Origin: Paenibacillus agri
GTDB lineage: Bacteria > Bacillota > Bacilli > Paenibacillales > Paenibacillaceae
NCBI RefSeq assembly: GCF_013359945.1
Contig: NZ_JABWCS010000205.1
Coordinates: 1-64,000 of the forward strand
Length of the DNA stretch: 64,000 bases
Direction: 5' to 3'
How positions within the stretch are numbered: the stretch's first letter is position 1; every line of letters begins with the position of its first letter. Position numbers and translations under genes: made by a program. The notes beneath the pieces were generated by a model that did not search any database, was not told where the DNA came from, and saw only the letters and a list, made by a program, of their open reading frames with translations. Shown here piece by piece: positions 1 through 9,018 of the stretch.

Positions 1-121
1 AGTTGATGCTTACGAAGATAGCTTTGACTTCGTCAAAGCCAAGTTGATGCTTACGAAGATAGCTTTGACTTCGTCAAAGCCAAGTTGATGCTTACGAAGA
101 TAGCTTTGACTTCGTCAAAGC
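1..121. repeat. Three tandem copies of a 41-bp hairpin-forming repeat
   Basis: Copies start at 1, 42 and 83; the third runs into the atpG leader. Each contains a perfect 8-bp inverted repeat, GCTTTGAC-TTC-GTCAAAGC (21-39, 62-80, 103-121). A competing pairing, ACGAAG with CTTCGT (12-17 with 28-33 in copy 1), overlaps it. The last hairpin ends 3 nt before the atpG Shine-Dalgarno AAGGTGG (125-131). The end of atpA is expected upstream but no convincing C-terminus can be read in 1-138. Confidence 0.9.
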
Positions 122-138
122 TTTAAGGTGGTGAAATC

Positions 139-1008
139 ATGGCAAGAAGCATGCTTGATATTAAACGTCAAATCAAAAGCGTTAAGAACACCAGACAGAT
201 TACCAAAGCGATGGAGATGGTAGCTGCCTCCAAGCTCAGAAAAGCGCAGGAGAAAGCCGAGGCTGCTCGTCCTTATTCAGAGAAGCTGAAAGAGGTCGTT
301 ACGAGTATCGCTTCCGGTTCGGATGGTATTCAGCATCCCATGCTGATCTCCCGTCCTGTTAAGAAGACAGGATACCTAATCGTTACTTCGGACAGAGGTC
401 TGGCTGGTGGATACAACGCCAATATTTTGCGTAAGGTGACTATGCTCATCGCAGAACGCCACAAGTCGAAAGACGAGTATGTGTTGTTTGTTATTGGCCG
501 CAAAGGCCGTGACTTCCTGCGCCGCCGTGAGTACCCGATTATCGAGACGGTGACTGAGCTTTCTGATACACCGAAGTTTGCGGACATCAAGTCCATTGCC
601 AACTCGTCTGTTCAGAAGTTCGTAGATGGTGACTTTGACGAGCTGTATGTATGCTACAACCGTTTCGTTAATGCCATCACTCAGGTTCCGACCGTTGATC
701 GGTTGCTGCCGATGGAAACAGTGAGCGAGAAAAAGAGTCATGAAGCCAGTGCGAACTATGAATACGAGCCTTCTCCTATGGGCGTTTTGGAAGTGCTGCT
801 TCCGAAGTATGCCGAGACTCTGATTTATAGCGCAATACTGGATGGCAAAGCCAGTGAGCTGGGTGCGAAGATGACAGCGATGGGCAATGCAACGAAGAAT
901 GCGTCGAAGATGATCGGGGATCTTACCCTTACGTACAACCGTGCTCGTCAAGCGGCAATTACACAGGAAATTACCGAGATCGTAGCCGGGGCAAACGCGC
1001 AGTCTTAA
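139..1008 (+). CDS. atpG: F1Fo ATP synthase gamma subunit
   Basis: This is the central rotor shaft of F1, which couples Fo rotation to catalysis in the beta subunits. The 289-aa length is normal for the family. The N-terminal helix (about residues 1-60, starting [20 protein letters not shown]) and the C-terminal helix (about 215-289, ending in the typical [12 protein letters not shown] stretch) form the coiled-coil shaft. The start ATG is 7 nt after the SD AAGGTGG at 125-131. It lies upstream of atpD and atpC in the usual atp order. The unusual part is its leader, which ends in a tandem-repeat hairpin directly before the SD and may affect its translation. Confidence 0.98.
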   Translation: MARSMLDIKRQIKSVKNTRQITKAMEMVAASKLRKAQEKAEAARPYSEKLKEVVTSIASGSDGIQHPMLISRPVKKTGYLIVTSDRGLAGGYNANILRKVTMLIAERHKSKDEYVLFVIGRKGRDFLRRREYPIIETVTELSDTPKFADIKSIANSSVQKFVDGDFDELYVCYNRFVNAITQVPTVDRLLPMETVSEKKSHEASANYEYEPSPMGVLEVLLPKYAETLIYSAILDGKASELGAKMTAMGNATKNASKMIGDLTLTYNRARQAAITQEITEIVAGANAQS

Positions 1009-1054
1009 AATATATAGAGTGTTAAGTAGTACTTAACATTAGCTTATATTTTAC

Positions 1055-1137
1055 GAGAATCGGGTGCCGTATAAGCGATACGCGGTATCGCTGCCTTTTA
1101 GAGCGTAAGTTCTGTAAGGACGGCACTGTCGTTTCTC
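1055..1137 (+). promoter_or_regulatory. Structured intercistronic RNA between atpG and atpD
   Basis: The 163-bp spacer folds on paper into a closed multi-helix element. GTGCCGT (1064-1070) pairs with ACGGCAC (1120-1126), and GAGAA (1055-1059) with TTCTC (1133-1137) extends the base. An inner hairpin GCGATA/TATCGC occupies 1075-1091. A short palindrome GTTAAGTA-G-TACTTAAC lies just upstream at 1021-1037. No T-run follows, so it is not an intrinsic terminator. mRNA processing or stability control within the operon is an inference. Confidence 0.45.
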
Positions 1138-1150
1138 CTTAATGTAATAG

Positions 1151-2572
<1,422 letters not shown>

Positions 2573-2600
2573 CCCTGAGCTGAGTTAAGGCTCTCGATGC

Positions 2601-2630
2601 AAGCTTTACTATGGTAAAGCTTTTAGGAGG
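2601..2630 (+). promoter_or_regulatory. Hairpin abutting the atpC ribosome binding site
   Basis: A perfect 9-bp stem, AAGCTTTAC (2601-2609) with GTAAAGCTT (2614-2622), is closed by a 4-nt loop. It ends 2 nt before the SD AGGAGG (2625-2630). The layout matches the hairpin before atpG, with a similar 3-prime arm running into TTT and the SD. There is no T-run, so termination is unlikely; modulation of ribosome access or RNA stability is the inference. Confidence 0.6.
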
Positions 2631-2637
2631 AATGGAA

Positions 2638-3054
2638 GTGAACACTTTTCTATTGGAAATTGTCACGCCGGATCGTCTAGTCTACTCAAAACAGGTAAAC
2701 AGCCTGACCGTACGTGGGGTAGAAGGCGAATTGGGTATTTTGCCCGGACACATTCCGCTTGTAACTCCACTCCAGGTTGCTCCGCTGTCTATTAAGGCGG
2801 ATGGTGTGACGATCTCAATCGCCGTACACGGCGGTTTCGTTGAGGTGCACAAAGACAAGGTAACCGTGCTGGCTGAAAGTGCCGAGCTGCCTAAGGATAT
2901 CGATGTTGAGCGCGCCGAGGCGGCTAGAGAACGGGCTCAGCGCCGTTTGCAGTCGCTTAGCAAGCAGGACGATATTGATCATCGCCGTGCGGAGTTGGCG
3001 CTGCAACGCGCCGTTACACGGATCAAAGTGTCCACTGGAAAAGGACAACAGTAG
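2638..3054 (+). CDS. atpC: F1Fo ATP synthase epsilon subunit
   Basis: This is the small F1 stalk subunit that joins gamma to the c-ring and inhibits ATP hydrolysis. The GTG at 2638 is chosen as the start, giving 138 aa, because AGGAGG at 2625-2630 is 7 nt upstream. Earlier in-frame ATGs at 2611 and 2632 lie within the hairpin or too near the SD. The N-terminal beta-sandwich begins NTFLLEIVTPDRLVYS. The C-terminal two-helix domain (about residues 88-138) is rich in Arg, Glu and Ala. It is the last gene of the operon and is followed by a strong terminator. Confidence 0.96.
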   Translation: MNTFLLEIVTPDRLVYSKQVNSLTVRGVEGELGILPGHIPLVTPLQVAPLSIKADGVTISIAVHGGFVEVHKDKVTVLAESAELPKDIDVERAEAARERAQRRLQSLSKQDDIDHRRAELALQRAVTRIKVSTGKGQQ

Positions 3055-3060
3055 CAGTAT

Positions 3061-3093
3061 GGCGGTCAAGCTTATGGGCTTGGCCGCCTTTTT
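3061..3093 (+). terminator. Terminator of the atp operon
   Basis: GGCGGTCAAGC (3061-3071) pairs with GCTTGGCCGCC (3078-3088), with one G-U pair, and is followed by TTTTT. Confidence 0.92.
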
Positions 3094-3304
3094 GTATCTA
3101 TCAGCTGGACAGCGAGTAAAATACTGGATTCAACTTGAGAGCATGATTTAAGGTCTTATGGAGGTTGTTAAAGTGAACATCTGGTGATATTCTAGGATAT
3201 TGGAGCTATATTGTTTAAAAATTTGTAAAAGTACTGGATTCTTTTCACCTGCGCAAGTATGATATAAGAGTCGATTTCCGAGTAAGGTTACACGGGGGGT
3301 AAAC

Positions 3305-3562
3305 ATGAACGAAATGTTGACCGCGGATTTGTCTAGCGCAATCGGCCGCAGCGGTTTGGTCTCAATGGTTGTATCTTTGCTCTGCGTTGTATTATCTTGG
3401 TGGGCTTTGCAGAACCTTAAGCTCGATCTCATCATAAGATATCCCAAGAGCCCGCAAAGCAGGCTGCTGCATTTGTTGCTGGCGATTGTTCTGGGCCACT
3501 TCGTGGCTGGGTTCCTGCTGGATTATCTGGGCTGGAGCTCGCAGATCCGCCATATGTTTTAA
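3305..3562 (+). CDS. DUF1146 family small membrane protein (YwzB-like)
   Basis: This 85-aa protein has two hydrophobic segments, about residues 15-37 (GLVSMVVSLLCVVLSWWALQ) and 56-77. It lies between atpC and murA, where Bacillus subtilis carries ywzB, and its length and topology fit that family. The start ATG follows a purine-rich GGGGGG stretch. The cellular role is unknown. The gene is flanked by the atp terminator and a roughly 200-bp spacer before murA, so it is probably transcribed alone or with murA. Confidence 0.8.
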   Translation: MNEMLTADLSSAIGRSGLVSMVVSLLCVVLSWWALQNLKLDLIIRYPKSPQSRLLHLLLAIVLGHFVAGFLLDYLGWSSQIRHMF

Positions 3563-3768
3563 GACGTAAGGGTTTGGTTATTAGTTCGTAGGTCAGAAGT
3601 TGCAGTGTGATATCGAATAATAACTTTTTATTATGTCAACACTGAATTTTAAGGGATGTACTCGAAAAACAGGATGAAATGACGGAATATGCGATAATAT
3701 GACAGTGGCACTTAAATTAAGATGAAAACATTTATTTCGAGAAATAATGGACGCGGAGGGAAACCGAA
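3563..3768 (+). other. Intergenic region before murA
   Basis: This 206-bp AT-rich spacer probably holds the murA promoter. A GATAAT-like -10 occurs near 3694, but no convincing -35 at the right distance was found. No clear terminator hairpin for the upstream gene was seen. The murA SD GGAGGG is about 10 nt before the ATG. Confidence 0.35.
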
Positions 3769-5139
3769 ATGAGCAAATTTATCGTCCGCGGTGGCAACAG
3801 ATTGACCGGGAGCGTGAAAGTTAGCGGCGCAAAAAATTCCGTACTACCGATCATAGCCGCCTCTTTATTGGCAGAAGAAGGAGTTAGCGTCATTGTGGAC
3901 GCACCTCCGCTTGACGATGTAATGACGATTAGCAAAGTGCTGGAATCTCTGGGTGCAGGGGTTACATACCAGAACGATATTATTGAGGTCGATGCCAGAA
4001 GTATCTCCTCGTGTGAAGCACCTTATGAATGGGTGCGCAAAATGCGTGCTTCTTTCCTAGTGATGGGGCCACTGTTGTCCCGATTGGGACGTACAAGAAT
4101 CTCTTTGCCAGGCGGGTGCGCAATCGGTACTCGTCCCATTGATCAGCATTTAAAAGGATTTGAGGCGCTTGGTGCAGAGATCAGTCTCGGCCAAGGCTAC
4201 ATTGAAGCGAAAAGTAACGGAAGGCTGCGCGGAGCCAAGATTTATTTGGATGTAGCCAGCGTAGGCGCGACCGAAAACATAATGATGGCGGCAGCTCTTG
4301 CCGAAGGCGTGACCGTAATTGAGAATGCGGCCAAGGAACCTGAGATTGTTGACCTGGCCAACTATTTGAACGGAATGGGCGCTATCGTTCGCGGTGCAGG
4401 CACAGGCGTGATTCGCATTGAAGGTGTTGAGTCTCTGCATGGCGTGAAGCATCATGTTATTCCTGACCGTATCGAGGCAGGCACCTACATGGCTGCTGCA
4501 GCGATCACAGGCGGCGATGTTTATGTAGAAGGTGCCATTGCCGATCACCTGGGACCCGTGATTGCGAAGATGGAAGAAATGGGTGTAACCATTATTCCGG
4601 ATGAGAACGGTGTGCGTGTCATCAGCGACAAGCCGCTGAAGGCTGTTGATCTGAAGACTCTGCCGTATCCTGGTTTCCCAACAGATATGCAATCACAAAT
4701 GATGGCGTTGCTGCTTCGCTCTGAGGGAACCAGCGTGGTTACCGAAACTGTATTTGAGAACCGTTTCATGCATGTGGATGAATTCCACAACATGAATGCA
4801 GAGATCAAGATTGAAGGCCGCTCTGCAATCGTTACGGGCAACGCTCGCCTCGTAGGCGCCAAAGTCTGCGCTACTGATTTGCGTGCAGGAGCCGCGTTGA
4901 TTCTGGCAGGTCTTGTGGCTGAAGGAACTACAGAGGTATCCGGAACACATCATATCGACCGTGGGTATGTTCATTTGGCGGAGAAGCTGTCGGGACTTGG
5001 TGCGGATATCTGGCGTATTTCCATGGAAGACGCTGCTGCCGAGAAAGAAGAAGCCGCTAAGTCTGAGGCTTCCAAAAGCGAGACTTTCAAGAATGAAGAA
5101 GTGAAGCCCCGTTTTCAAGTTCAACCGACCTGGGTATAA
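3769..5139 (+). CDS. murA: UDP-N-acetylglucosamine 1-carboxyvinyltransferase
   Basis: It transfers enolpyruvate from PEP to UDP-GlcNAc, the first committed step of peptidoglycan synthesis, in the cytoplasm. Residues Lys22-Asn23 of the SGAKNS motif and the active-site Cys117 in [11 protein letters not shown] are present, so it should be fosfomycin-sensitive in principle. The body matches the family length, but residues about 421-456 form an added tail rich in Glu, Lys, Ser and Ala. It occupies the same place before spoIID as the B. subtilis paralogue; Firmicutes often carry two MurA copies. A terminator follows. Confidence 0.97.
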   Translation: MSKFIVRGGNRLTGSVKVSGAKNSVLPIIAASLLAEEGVSVIVDAPPLDDVMTISKVLESLGAGVTYQNDIIEVDARSISSCEAPYEWVRKMRASFLVMGPLLSRLGRTRISLPGGCAIGTRPIDQHLKGFEALGAEISLGQGYIEAKSNGRLRGAKIYLDVASVGATENIMMAAALAEGVTVIENAAKEPEIVDLANYLNGMGAIVRGAGTGVIRIEGVESLHGVKHHVIPDRIEAGTYMAAAAITGGDVYVEGAIADHLGPVIAKMEEMGVTIIPDENGVRVISDKPLKAVDLKTLPYPGFPTDMQSQMMALLLRSEGTSVVTETVFENRFMHVDEFHNMNAEIKIEGRSAIVTGNARLVGAKVCATDLRAGAALILAGLVAEGTTEVSGTHHIDRGYVHLAEKLSGLGADIWRISMEDAAAEKEEAAKSEASKSETFKNEEVKPRFQVQPTWV

Positions 5140-5161
5140 TTCGCACTAATTTGCAAAGATA

Positions 5162-5196
5162 AGCCAAGTGGCGTTCCTGCCGCTTGGCTTTTTTTG
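5162..5196 (+). terminator. Terminator after murA
   Basis: AAGCCAAGTGGC (5162-5173) pairs with GCCGCTTGGCTT (5180-5191), with one G-U pair, followed by seven Ts. Confidence 0.93.
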
Positions 5197-5290
5197 TCCG
5201 ACTCTCTTTCTCTCAATTCCTGTTCTAGCAGTTGGCCGAAACTCATATCTATAAGAATCAGCCAGTGAAGCACAGGAAGGAGCCATAGAG

Positions 5291-6418
5291 ATGAAAGATT
5301 CCCGTTACACCCGGCGCTGGAAGAATCCGCGCCTCATTTTGCGGCGCGCGGCGCCGTATGCGAAGCGCCTAGCGCCAGCCGCTTGGCTGGCAGCGCCTCT
5401 CCTGGCGGCGCTGCTGCTGCCTCTGGCCGTGGTTACACCGCGGCACGGCCAAACCCCGCCGCCTGCACCGCCGCAGCACACAGCGGCTCCGGCGGCGCAG
5501 GCCCCGGCTGCGGAGAACGTCCCGCAGCCGCAAGTCTCTGTCTATTTGTCGCGCAGCGGACAAATAGAGACACTGCCGCTGGAAGACTACGTCAGCGGCG
5601 TGGTAGCCGCCGAGATGCCGGCGGACTTTGAGCTGGAAGCGCTCAAAGCGCAGGCCGTGGCGGCCCGCACCTTCATTGCCCGTCGCCTCGTAGCCGGCGA
5701 CGTCAGCGGCGTGCCCGTACCGGGCGCGAATGTTACCGACACAGTGAGCCATCAGGCTTACGTGTCGTCCAAGAAGCTGAAGCAGGACTTTACGCCAGTT
5801 CAGCAGGAGAAAATCCACCGCGCGGTTCTGGAGACCCGTGGTGTGATTATGACGTATAACGGACAGCCGATCACAGCCTCTTTTTTTGCTTCCAGTGGAG
5901 GATATACCGAGAATTCAGAAGAGTATTGGAAGGGAACGGTGCCCTATTTGCGCAGCGTAGCCAGTCCATGGGATAAAGAGATTACCCCCAATTATGCAGT
6001 AACCTCAACGTTCACGGTTCAGGAGCTGATATCCAAGCTGGGAGCGGGTAAGGGAGCTGTCCCGGCAATCAAGGATCTATCGGCGTCTGTCAAGGATGGA
6101 ACCACTTCCCCGTCAGCGTTGCCAATGGAAGTGTTGTCTCTTACAACAGGGCACCGGATCAAGGAGATTTCGATCGGCGGGCAGGTGTTCACTGGCCGGG
6201 AAGTACGAGAAAAGCTGGGACTAAGGTCCAGCCAGTTCACTTGGAAGCGCAAGGGAGACCAGATTCTGATCACTACCTATGGCAATGGACATGGTGTGGG
6301 TATGAGTCAGTGGGGGGCGAACGGGATGGCTAAAGAGGGTGGAACGGCGACCCGAATTCTCAAACACTACTATACGGGGATCAACTTTGCACAACTCTCA
6401 ACTCTTTTGAAAAAATAA
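5291..6418 (+). CDS. spoIID: Stage II sporulation protein D, peptidoglycan lytic enzyme
   Basis: SpoIID is a membrane-anchored lytic transglycosylase of the SpoIID-SpoIIM-SpoIIP complex that thins septal peptidoglycan during engulfment. The protein has 375 aa, slightly longer than in B. subtilis. An Arg-rich cytoplasmic head precedes a TM at about 29-49. A Pro/Ala linker (50-80) leads into the SpoIID domain. Glu108 in VVAAEMPADF aligns with the catalytic glutamate, and GHGVGMSQWGANGM lies at about 334-347. The SD AAGGAG is 11 nt from the ATG. The first 550 bp are strikingly G+C-rich compared with the rest of the gene. Confidence 0.96.
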   Translation: MKDSRYTRRWKNPRLILRRAAPYAKRLAPAAWLAAPLLAALLLPLAVVTPRHGQTPPPAPPQHTAAPAAQAPAAENVPQPQVSVYLSRSGQIETLPLEDYVSGVVAAEMPADFELEALKAQAVAARTFIARRLVAGDVSGVPVPGANVTDTVSHQAYVSSKKLKQDFTPVQQEKIHRAVLETRGVIMTYNGQPITASFFASSGGYTENSEEYWKGTVPYLRSVASPWDKEITPNYAVTSTFTVQELISKLGAGKGAVPAIKDLSASVKDGTTSPSALPMEVLSLTTGHRIKEISIGGQVFTGREVREKLGLRSSQFTWKRKGDQILITTYGNGHGVGMSQWGANGMAKEGGTATRILKHYYTGINFAQLSTLLKK

Positions 6419-6430
6419 CTTGAAAGATAC

Positions 6431-6459
6431 GTATAAAAGCAGATTGCCCGGTAACACTG
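6431..6459 (+). promoter_or_regulatory. Probable sigma-F promoter of spoIIQ
   Basis: GTATA (6431-6435) and GGTAACACTG (6450-6459) match the sigma-F -35 and the GGnnAnAnT -10 pattern, with a 14-bp spacer. They end about 20 bp before the spoIIQ ATG. spoIIQ is a forespore sigma-F gene in Bacillus, which supports the assignment. Confidence 0.55.
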
Positions 6460-6478
6460 GTTACTGAGGTGATAAACT

Positions 6479-7219
6479 ATGAATGAACAAGACAAAAACA
6501 AAACAAACCATGATGAATCTCTCAAAAATAAGCAGGGAGATTCAGGTGCGAAACCTTCTTCATGGAACAGACTGTTATCCAAGCGGTGGGTATTCCCGGC
6601 AGTCTACACGGCGGCAGCGGCAATCATACTAACCTTGGTGTGGGTCTATCAGGACGCGGGTACTAAACCGCTGACTCAGGACACCGCCGCCGTTGTCAAC
6701 AAGGAAGCCGGAGCGGACGAAGCGATTGCAGCAAACGGAAATCCCGATGCCATGGAAGTTGTGGCTTCAGCTGAAGACATTGCCTGGCCGGTGAGTAATC
6801 CCGGCGAGATCGAAGTGGTCAAGCCGTATTATGACGAGAACGGGACCGAAGAGAATCACGTAGAGGCGATGGTGCAATATAACGACACCTTTACGCCTAA
6901 TACGGGAATTGATATCGCCCGTGAAGACAACAAGCCGTTTGATGTCAAGGCCGCACTAAGCGGTAAAGTGACTCGGGTAGAGAATCATCCGGTGAACGGT
7001 ACAGTAGTGGAAATTACTTCTGCTGGCAACTTGAAGACAGTATATCAAAGCCTGGGCGAAGCCAAGGTGAAGCAAGGCGATGAGGTCAAGCAAGGAGATA
7101 CTCTTGCTCCTGCCGGACGCAATGAAGTCGAGAAAACGCTCGGCAATCATGTTCACTTTGAAGTGTACGAAGACGGCAAGCTTGTGAATCCTTCCGATTT
7201 GCTGCCAGAGCGCAAATAA
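6479..7219 (+). CDS. spoIIQ: SpoIIQ-type M23/LytM-fold engulfment protein
   Basis: This 246-aa protein has a charged N-terminus, one TM (about residues 36-57) and a C-terminal LytM domain (about 105-240). SpoIIQ is made in the forespore and zips to SpoIIIAH across the septum during engulfment. The first zinc-binding His of the HxGxD motif is Asn141 here (NTGIDIA), while Asp145 and HVHFE (224-228) remain. It is therefore probably a degenerate, non-catalytic domain, as in B. subtilis. The position between spoIID and spoIIID and the sigma-F-like promoter support the call over a generic M23 peptidase. Confidence 0.9.
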   Translation: MNEQDKNKTNHDESLKNKQGDSGAKPSSWNRLLSKRWVFPAVYTAAAAIILTLVWVYQDAGTKPLTQDTAAVVNKEAGADEAIAANGNPDAMEVVASAEDIAWPVSNPGEIEVVKPYYDENGTEENHVEAMVQYNDTFTPNTGIDIAREDNKPFDVKAALSGKVTRVENHPVNGTVVEITSAGNLKTVYQSLGEAKVKQGDEVKQGDTLAPAGRNEVEKTLGNHVHFEVYEDGKLVNPSDLLPERK

Positions 7220-7234
7220 TTATTTTTTCGAAAG

Positions 7235-7263
7235 GCAGGGGGCCAGGTGCCCTCTGCTTTTTT
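7235..7263 (+). terminator. Terminator after spoIIQ
   Basis: GCAGGGGGC (7235-7243) pairs with GCCCTCTGC (7249-7257) and is followed by six Ts. Confidence 0.9.
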
Positions 7264-7404
7264 GCGTACAGGACTTTACAAGCCCTACAGTGGCCCGGTA
7301 ATCATTGCCTGCTGACACGGACAATCAGGAGCGATCGTGCACTGTTTTACGGTTGTCCACCAAATAAAATGAGCCTCTCAAGGCTTGTCATGTCCTGAAA
7401 GCGC

Positions 7405-7432
7405 GAATATATAGGCCCGCCACTCATATAAT
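7405..7432 (+). promoter_or_regulatory. Probable sigma-E promoter of spoIIID
   Basis: GAATATA (7405-7411) and CATATAAT (7425-7432), 13 bp apart, resemble the sigma-E consensus (ATATT-like -35 and CATACAAT -10). They end about 33 bp upstream of the spoIIID start. spoIIID is a mother-cell sigma-E gene in Bacillus. Confidence 0.7.
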
Positions 7433-7465
7433 GTACCAAACTATCCACAGTTGGGAGGCGGGAGC

Positions 7466-7753
7466 GTGCACGACTACATCAAGGAACGTACGATCAAAAT
7501 TGGACGCTGCATCGTGGAAACTAGGCACACGGTCCGAACCATAGCCAAAGAATTTGGCGTTTCCAAAAGCACGGTGCATAAAGACTTGACGGAGCGTCTG
7601 CCAGAGATCAACCCTGATCTGGCCGATCAGGTGAAGCACATTCTCGAATATCACAAATCTATCCGACATCTTCGGGGAGGAGAAGCCACAAAGATTAAAT
7701 ATAAAAAGACCACTGGAAAAAAGCGTGAGGTTGCTGTAGCGTCAAAGCCATAA
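7466..7753 (+). CDS. spoIIID: Stage III sporulation transcriptional regulator
   Basis: SpoIIID is a small DNA-binding protein that retunes the sigma-E regulon in the mother cell. The GTG at 7466 is chosen, giving 95 aa, since it follows GGGAGGCGGG (7453-7462) and yields the conserved N-terminus HDYIKERTIKIGRCIVET. The helix-turn-helix is VRTIAKEFGVSKSTVHKDL, and the basic C-terminal region includes YHKSIRHLRGGEATK. The last 15 residues diverge from Bacillus, as is common. A sigma-E-like promoter lies upstream. Confidence 0.96.
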   Translation: MHDYIKERTIKIGRCIVETRHTVRTIAKEFGVSKSTVHKDLTERLPEINPDLADQVKHILEYHKSIRHLRGGEATKIKYKKTTGKKREVAVASKP

Positions 7754-7969
7754 CATTTTCGGAATTTTAAGGAATATTTAAGTTTTAACGCATTGTATAC
7801 ATCCCCTAAAGTATGGTATTTTTAAATTTGGTACTATATATGTTGAACTAAGGAAATAAGTCCAATTGCCTACTTTTTTCGTAGGACCGAAAATGGGCGT
7901 ATCATTCTTTGGTTTGGTCTATATAATTTCTAATTTATTCTAAAATAACACTTTGGGGGCTCTTTCATT
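7754..7969 (+). promoter_or_regulatory. Leader and promoter region of mbl
   Basis: This 216-bp AT-rich spacer contains TTGTAT and TATTTT separated by about 18 bp, a weak sigma-A candidate. Near 7873 a CCTAC-TTTTTTC-GTAGG hairpin overlaps an alternative GTCC/GGAC pairing. No terminator for spoIIID is obvious, so read-through into mbl is possible. Confidence 0.3.
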
Positions 7970-8968
7970 ATGCTTAGCAAGGATATCGGAATCGATCTCG
8001 GCACGGCCAATGTGCTCATTCATGTTAAAGGAAGGGGAGTCGTTCTGGATGAACCTTCTGTGGTCACGCTTGAAAGTGATACGAAGAAAGTCCTTGCGGT
8101 GGGAGAGCAAGCCCGGCGGATGGTTGGCCGCACTCCCGGGAATATCATGACGATCCGTCCACTTCGGGACGGGGTTATTGCCGATTTTGAAATTACGGAA
8201 TTGATGCTCAAGTATTTCATCGACCGTGTGGGCGGTCGCAGTTGGTACGCACGGCCCCGCATTCTGATTTGCGCGCCTACGAACATTACCTCTGTTGAGC
8301 AGAAGTCTATTCGCGAGGCGGCGGAACGCAGTGGGGCCAAGGAAGTATTCATGGAAGAAGAGCCAAAGGCCGCAGCGATCGGTGCGGGAATGGATATTTA
8401 TCAACCAAGTGGAAACATGGTCGTCGATATTGGCGGCGGAACGACGGATGTAGCCGTATTGTCCATGGGCGACGTCGTTACCGCCTCTTCGATTAAAGTT
8501 GCAGGGGACAAGTTCGACGATGCCATTTTAAAATATATTAAGCAAAAGTATAAGCTGTTGATCGGGGAGCGCACCGCGGAGGACATCAAGGTCTCCATTG
8601 GTACAGTACGACCAAGCGGCATGCAGGCGGAACTTGATATCCGCGGACGTGACATGGTTAGTGGACTGCCCCAAACCTTAACCATATCCTCCAGCGAGGT
8701 GCAGGAAGCCCTGTGGGACCCGGTTTCTTCTATAGTTGCTGCTGCCAAATCGGTGCTTGAACGTACACCTCCTGAGCTGTCAGCAGATATTATCGATCGT
8801 GGCGTTGTTCTGACCGGAGGCGGTGCGATGCTGAATGGATTGGACGAGCTGCTGTCAGAGCAATTGCACGTACCTGTCTGGATTGCCGAAGATCCTATGC
8901 ATTGTGTTGTTAAAGGGACGGGAATCATGCTGGATCATTTGGACAAGGTCGTTAAGAAAAAGTTCTAG
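7970..8968 (+). CDS. mbl: Actin-like cell-shape protein Mbl (MreB family)
   Basis: This cytoplasmic ATP-binding actin homologue guides the elongation machinery along the membrane. The 332-aa length is typical. Visible actin-fold motifs are DIGIDLGTANVLIHVKGRG (phosphate 1), MVVDIGGGTTDVAVLSMGD (phosphate 2) and GVVLTGGGAMLNGLDELL (adenosine). The combination with spoIIID upstream identifies Mbl rather than MreB, which usually precedes mreC. SD GGGGGC is before the ATG. The final codons overlap a sigma-D-like promoter for the next operon. Confidence 0.96.
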   Translation: MLSKDIGIDLGTANVLIHVKGRGVVLDEPSVVTLESDTKKVLAVGEQARRMVGRTPGNIMTIRPLRDGVIADFEITELMLKYFIDRVGGRSWYARPRILICAPTNITSVEQKSIREAAERSGAKEVFMEEEPKAAAIGAGMDIYQPSGNMVVDIGGGTTDVAVLSMGDVVTASSIKVAGDKFDDAILKYIKQKYKLLIGERTAEDIKVSIGTVRPSGMQAELDIRGRDMVSGLPQTLTISSSEVQEALWDPVSSIVAAAKSVLERTPPELSADIIDRGVVLTGGGAMLNGLDELLSEQLHVPVWIAEDPMHCVVKGTGIMLDHLDKVVKKKF

Positions 8969-8979
8969 GCAGCCGATAA
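8953..8979 (+). promoter_or_regulatory. Sigma-D-like promoter of flhO-flhP, inside the 3-prime end of mbl
   Basis: TAAG (8953-8956), a 15-bp spacer and GCCGATAA (8972-8979) match TAAA-N15-GCCGATAT at 10 of 12 positions. The -35 lies in the last mbl codons. flhO and flhP belong to the sigma-D regulon in B. subtilis. Confidence 0.7.
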
Positions 8980-9018
8980 TAAAGGATAGAAGAAGACCTA
9001 GGAAGGGGACATCCTTTA

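Noticed and set aside
2..88. End of atpA read through the tandem repeat
   Set aside because: The repeat period (41) is not a multiple of three and no known alpha-subunit C-terminus is recognisable.
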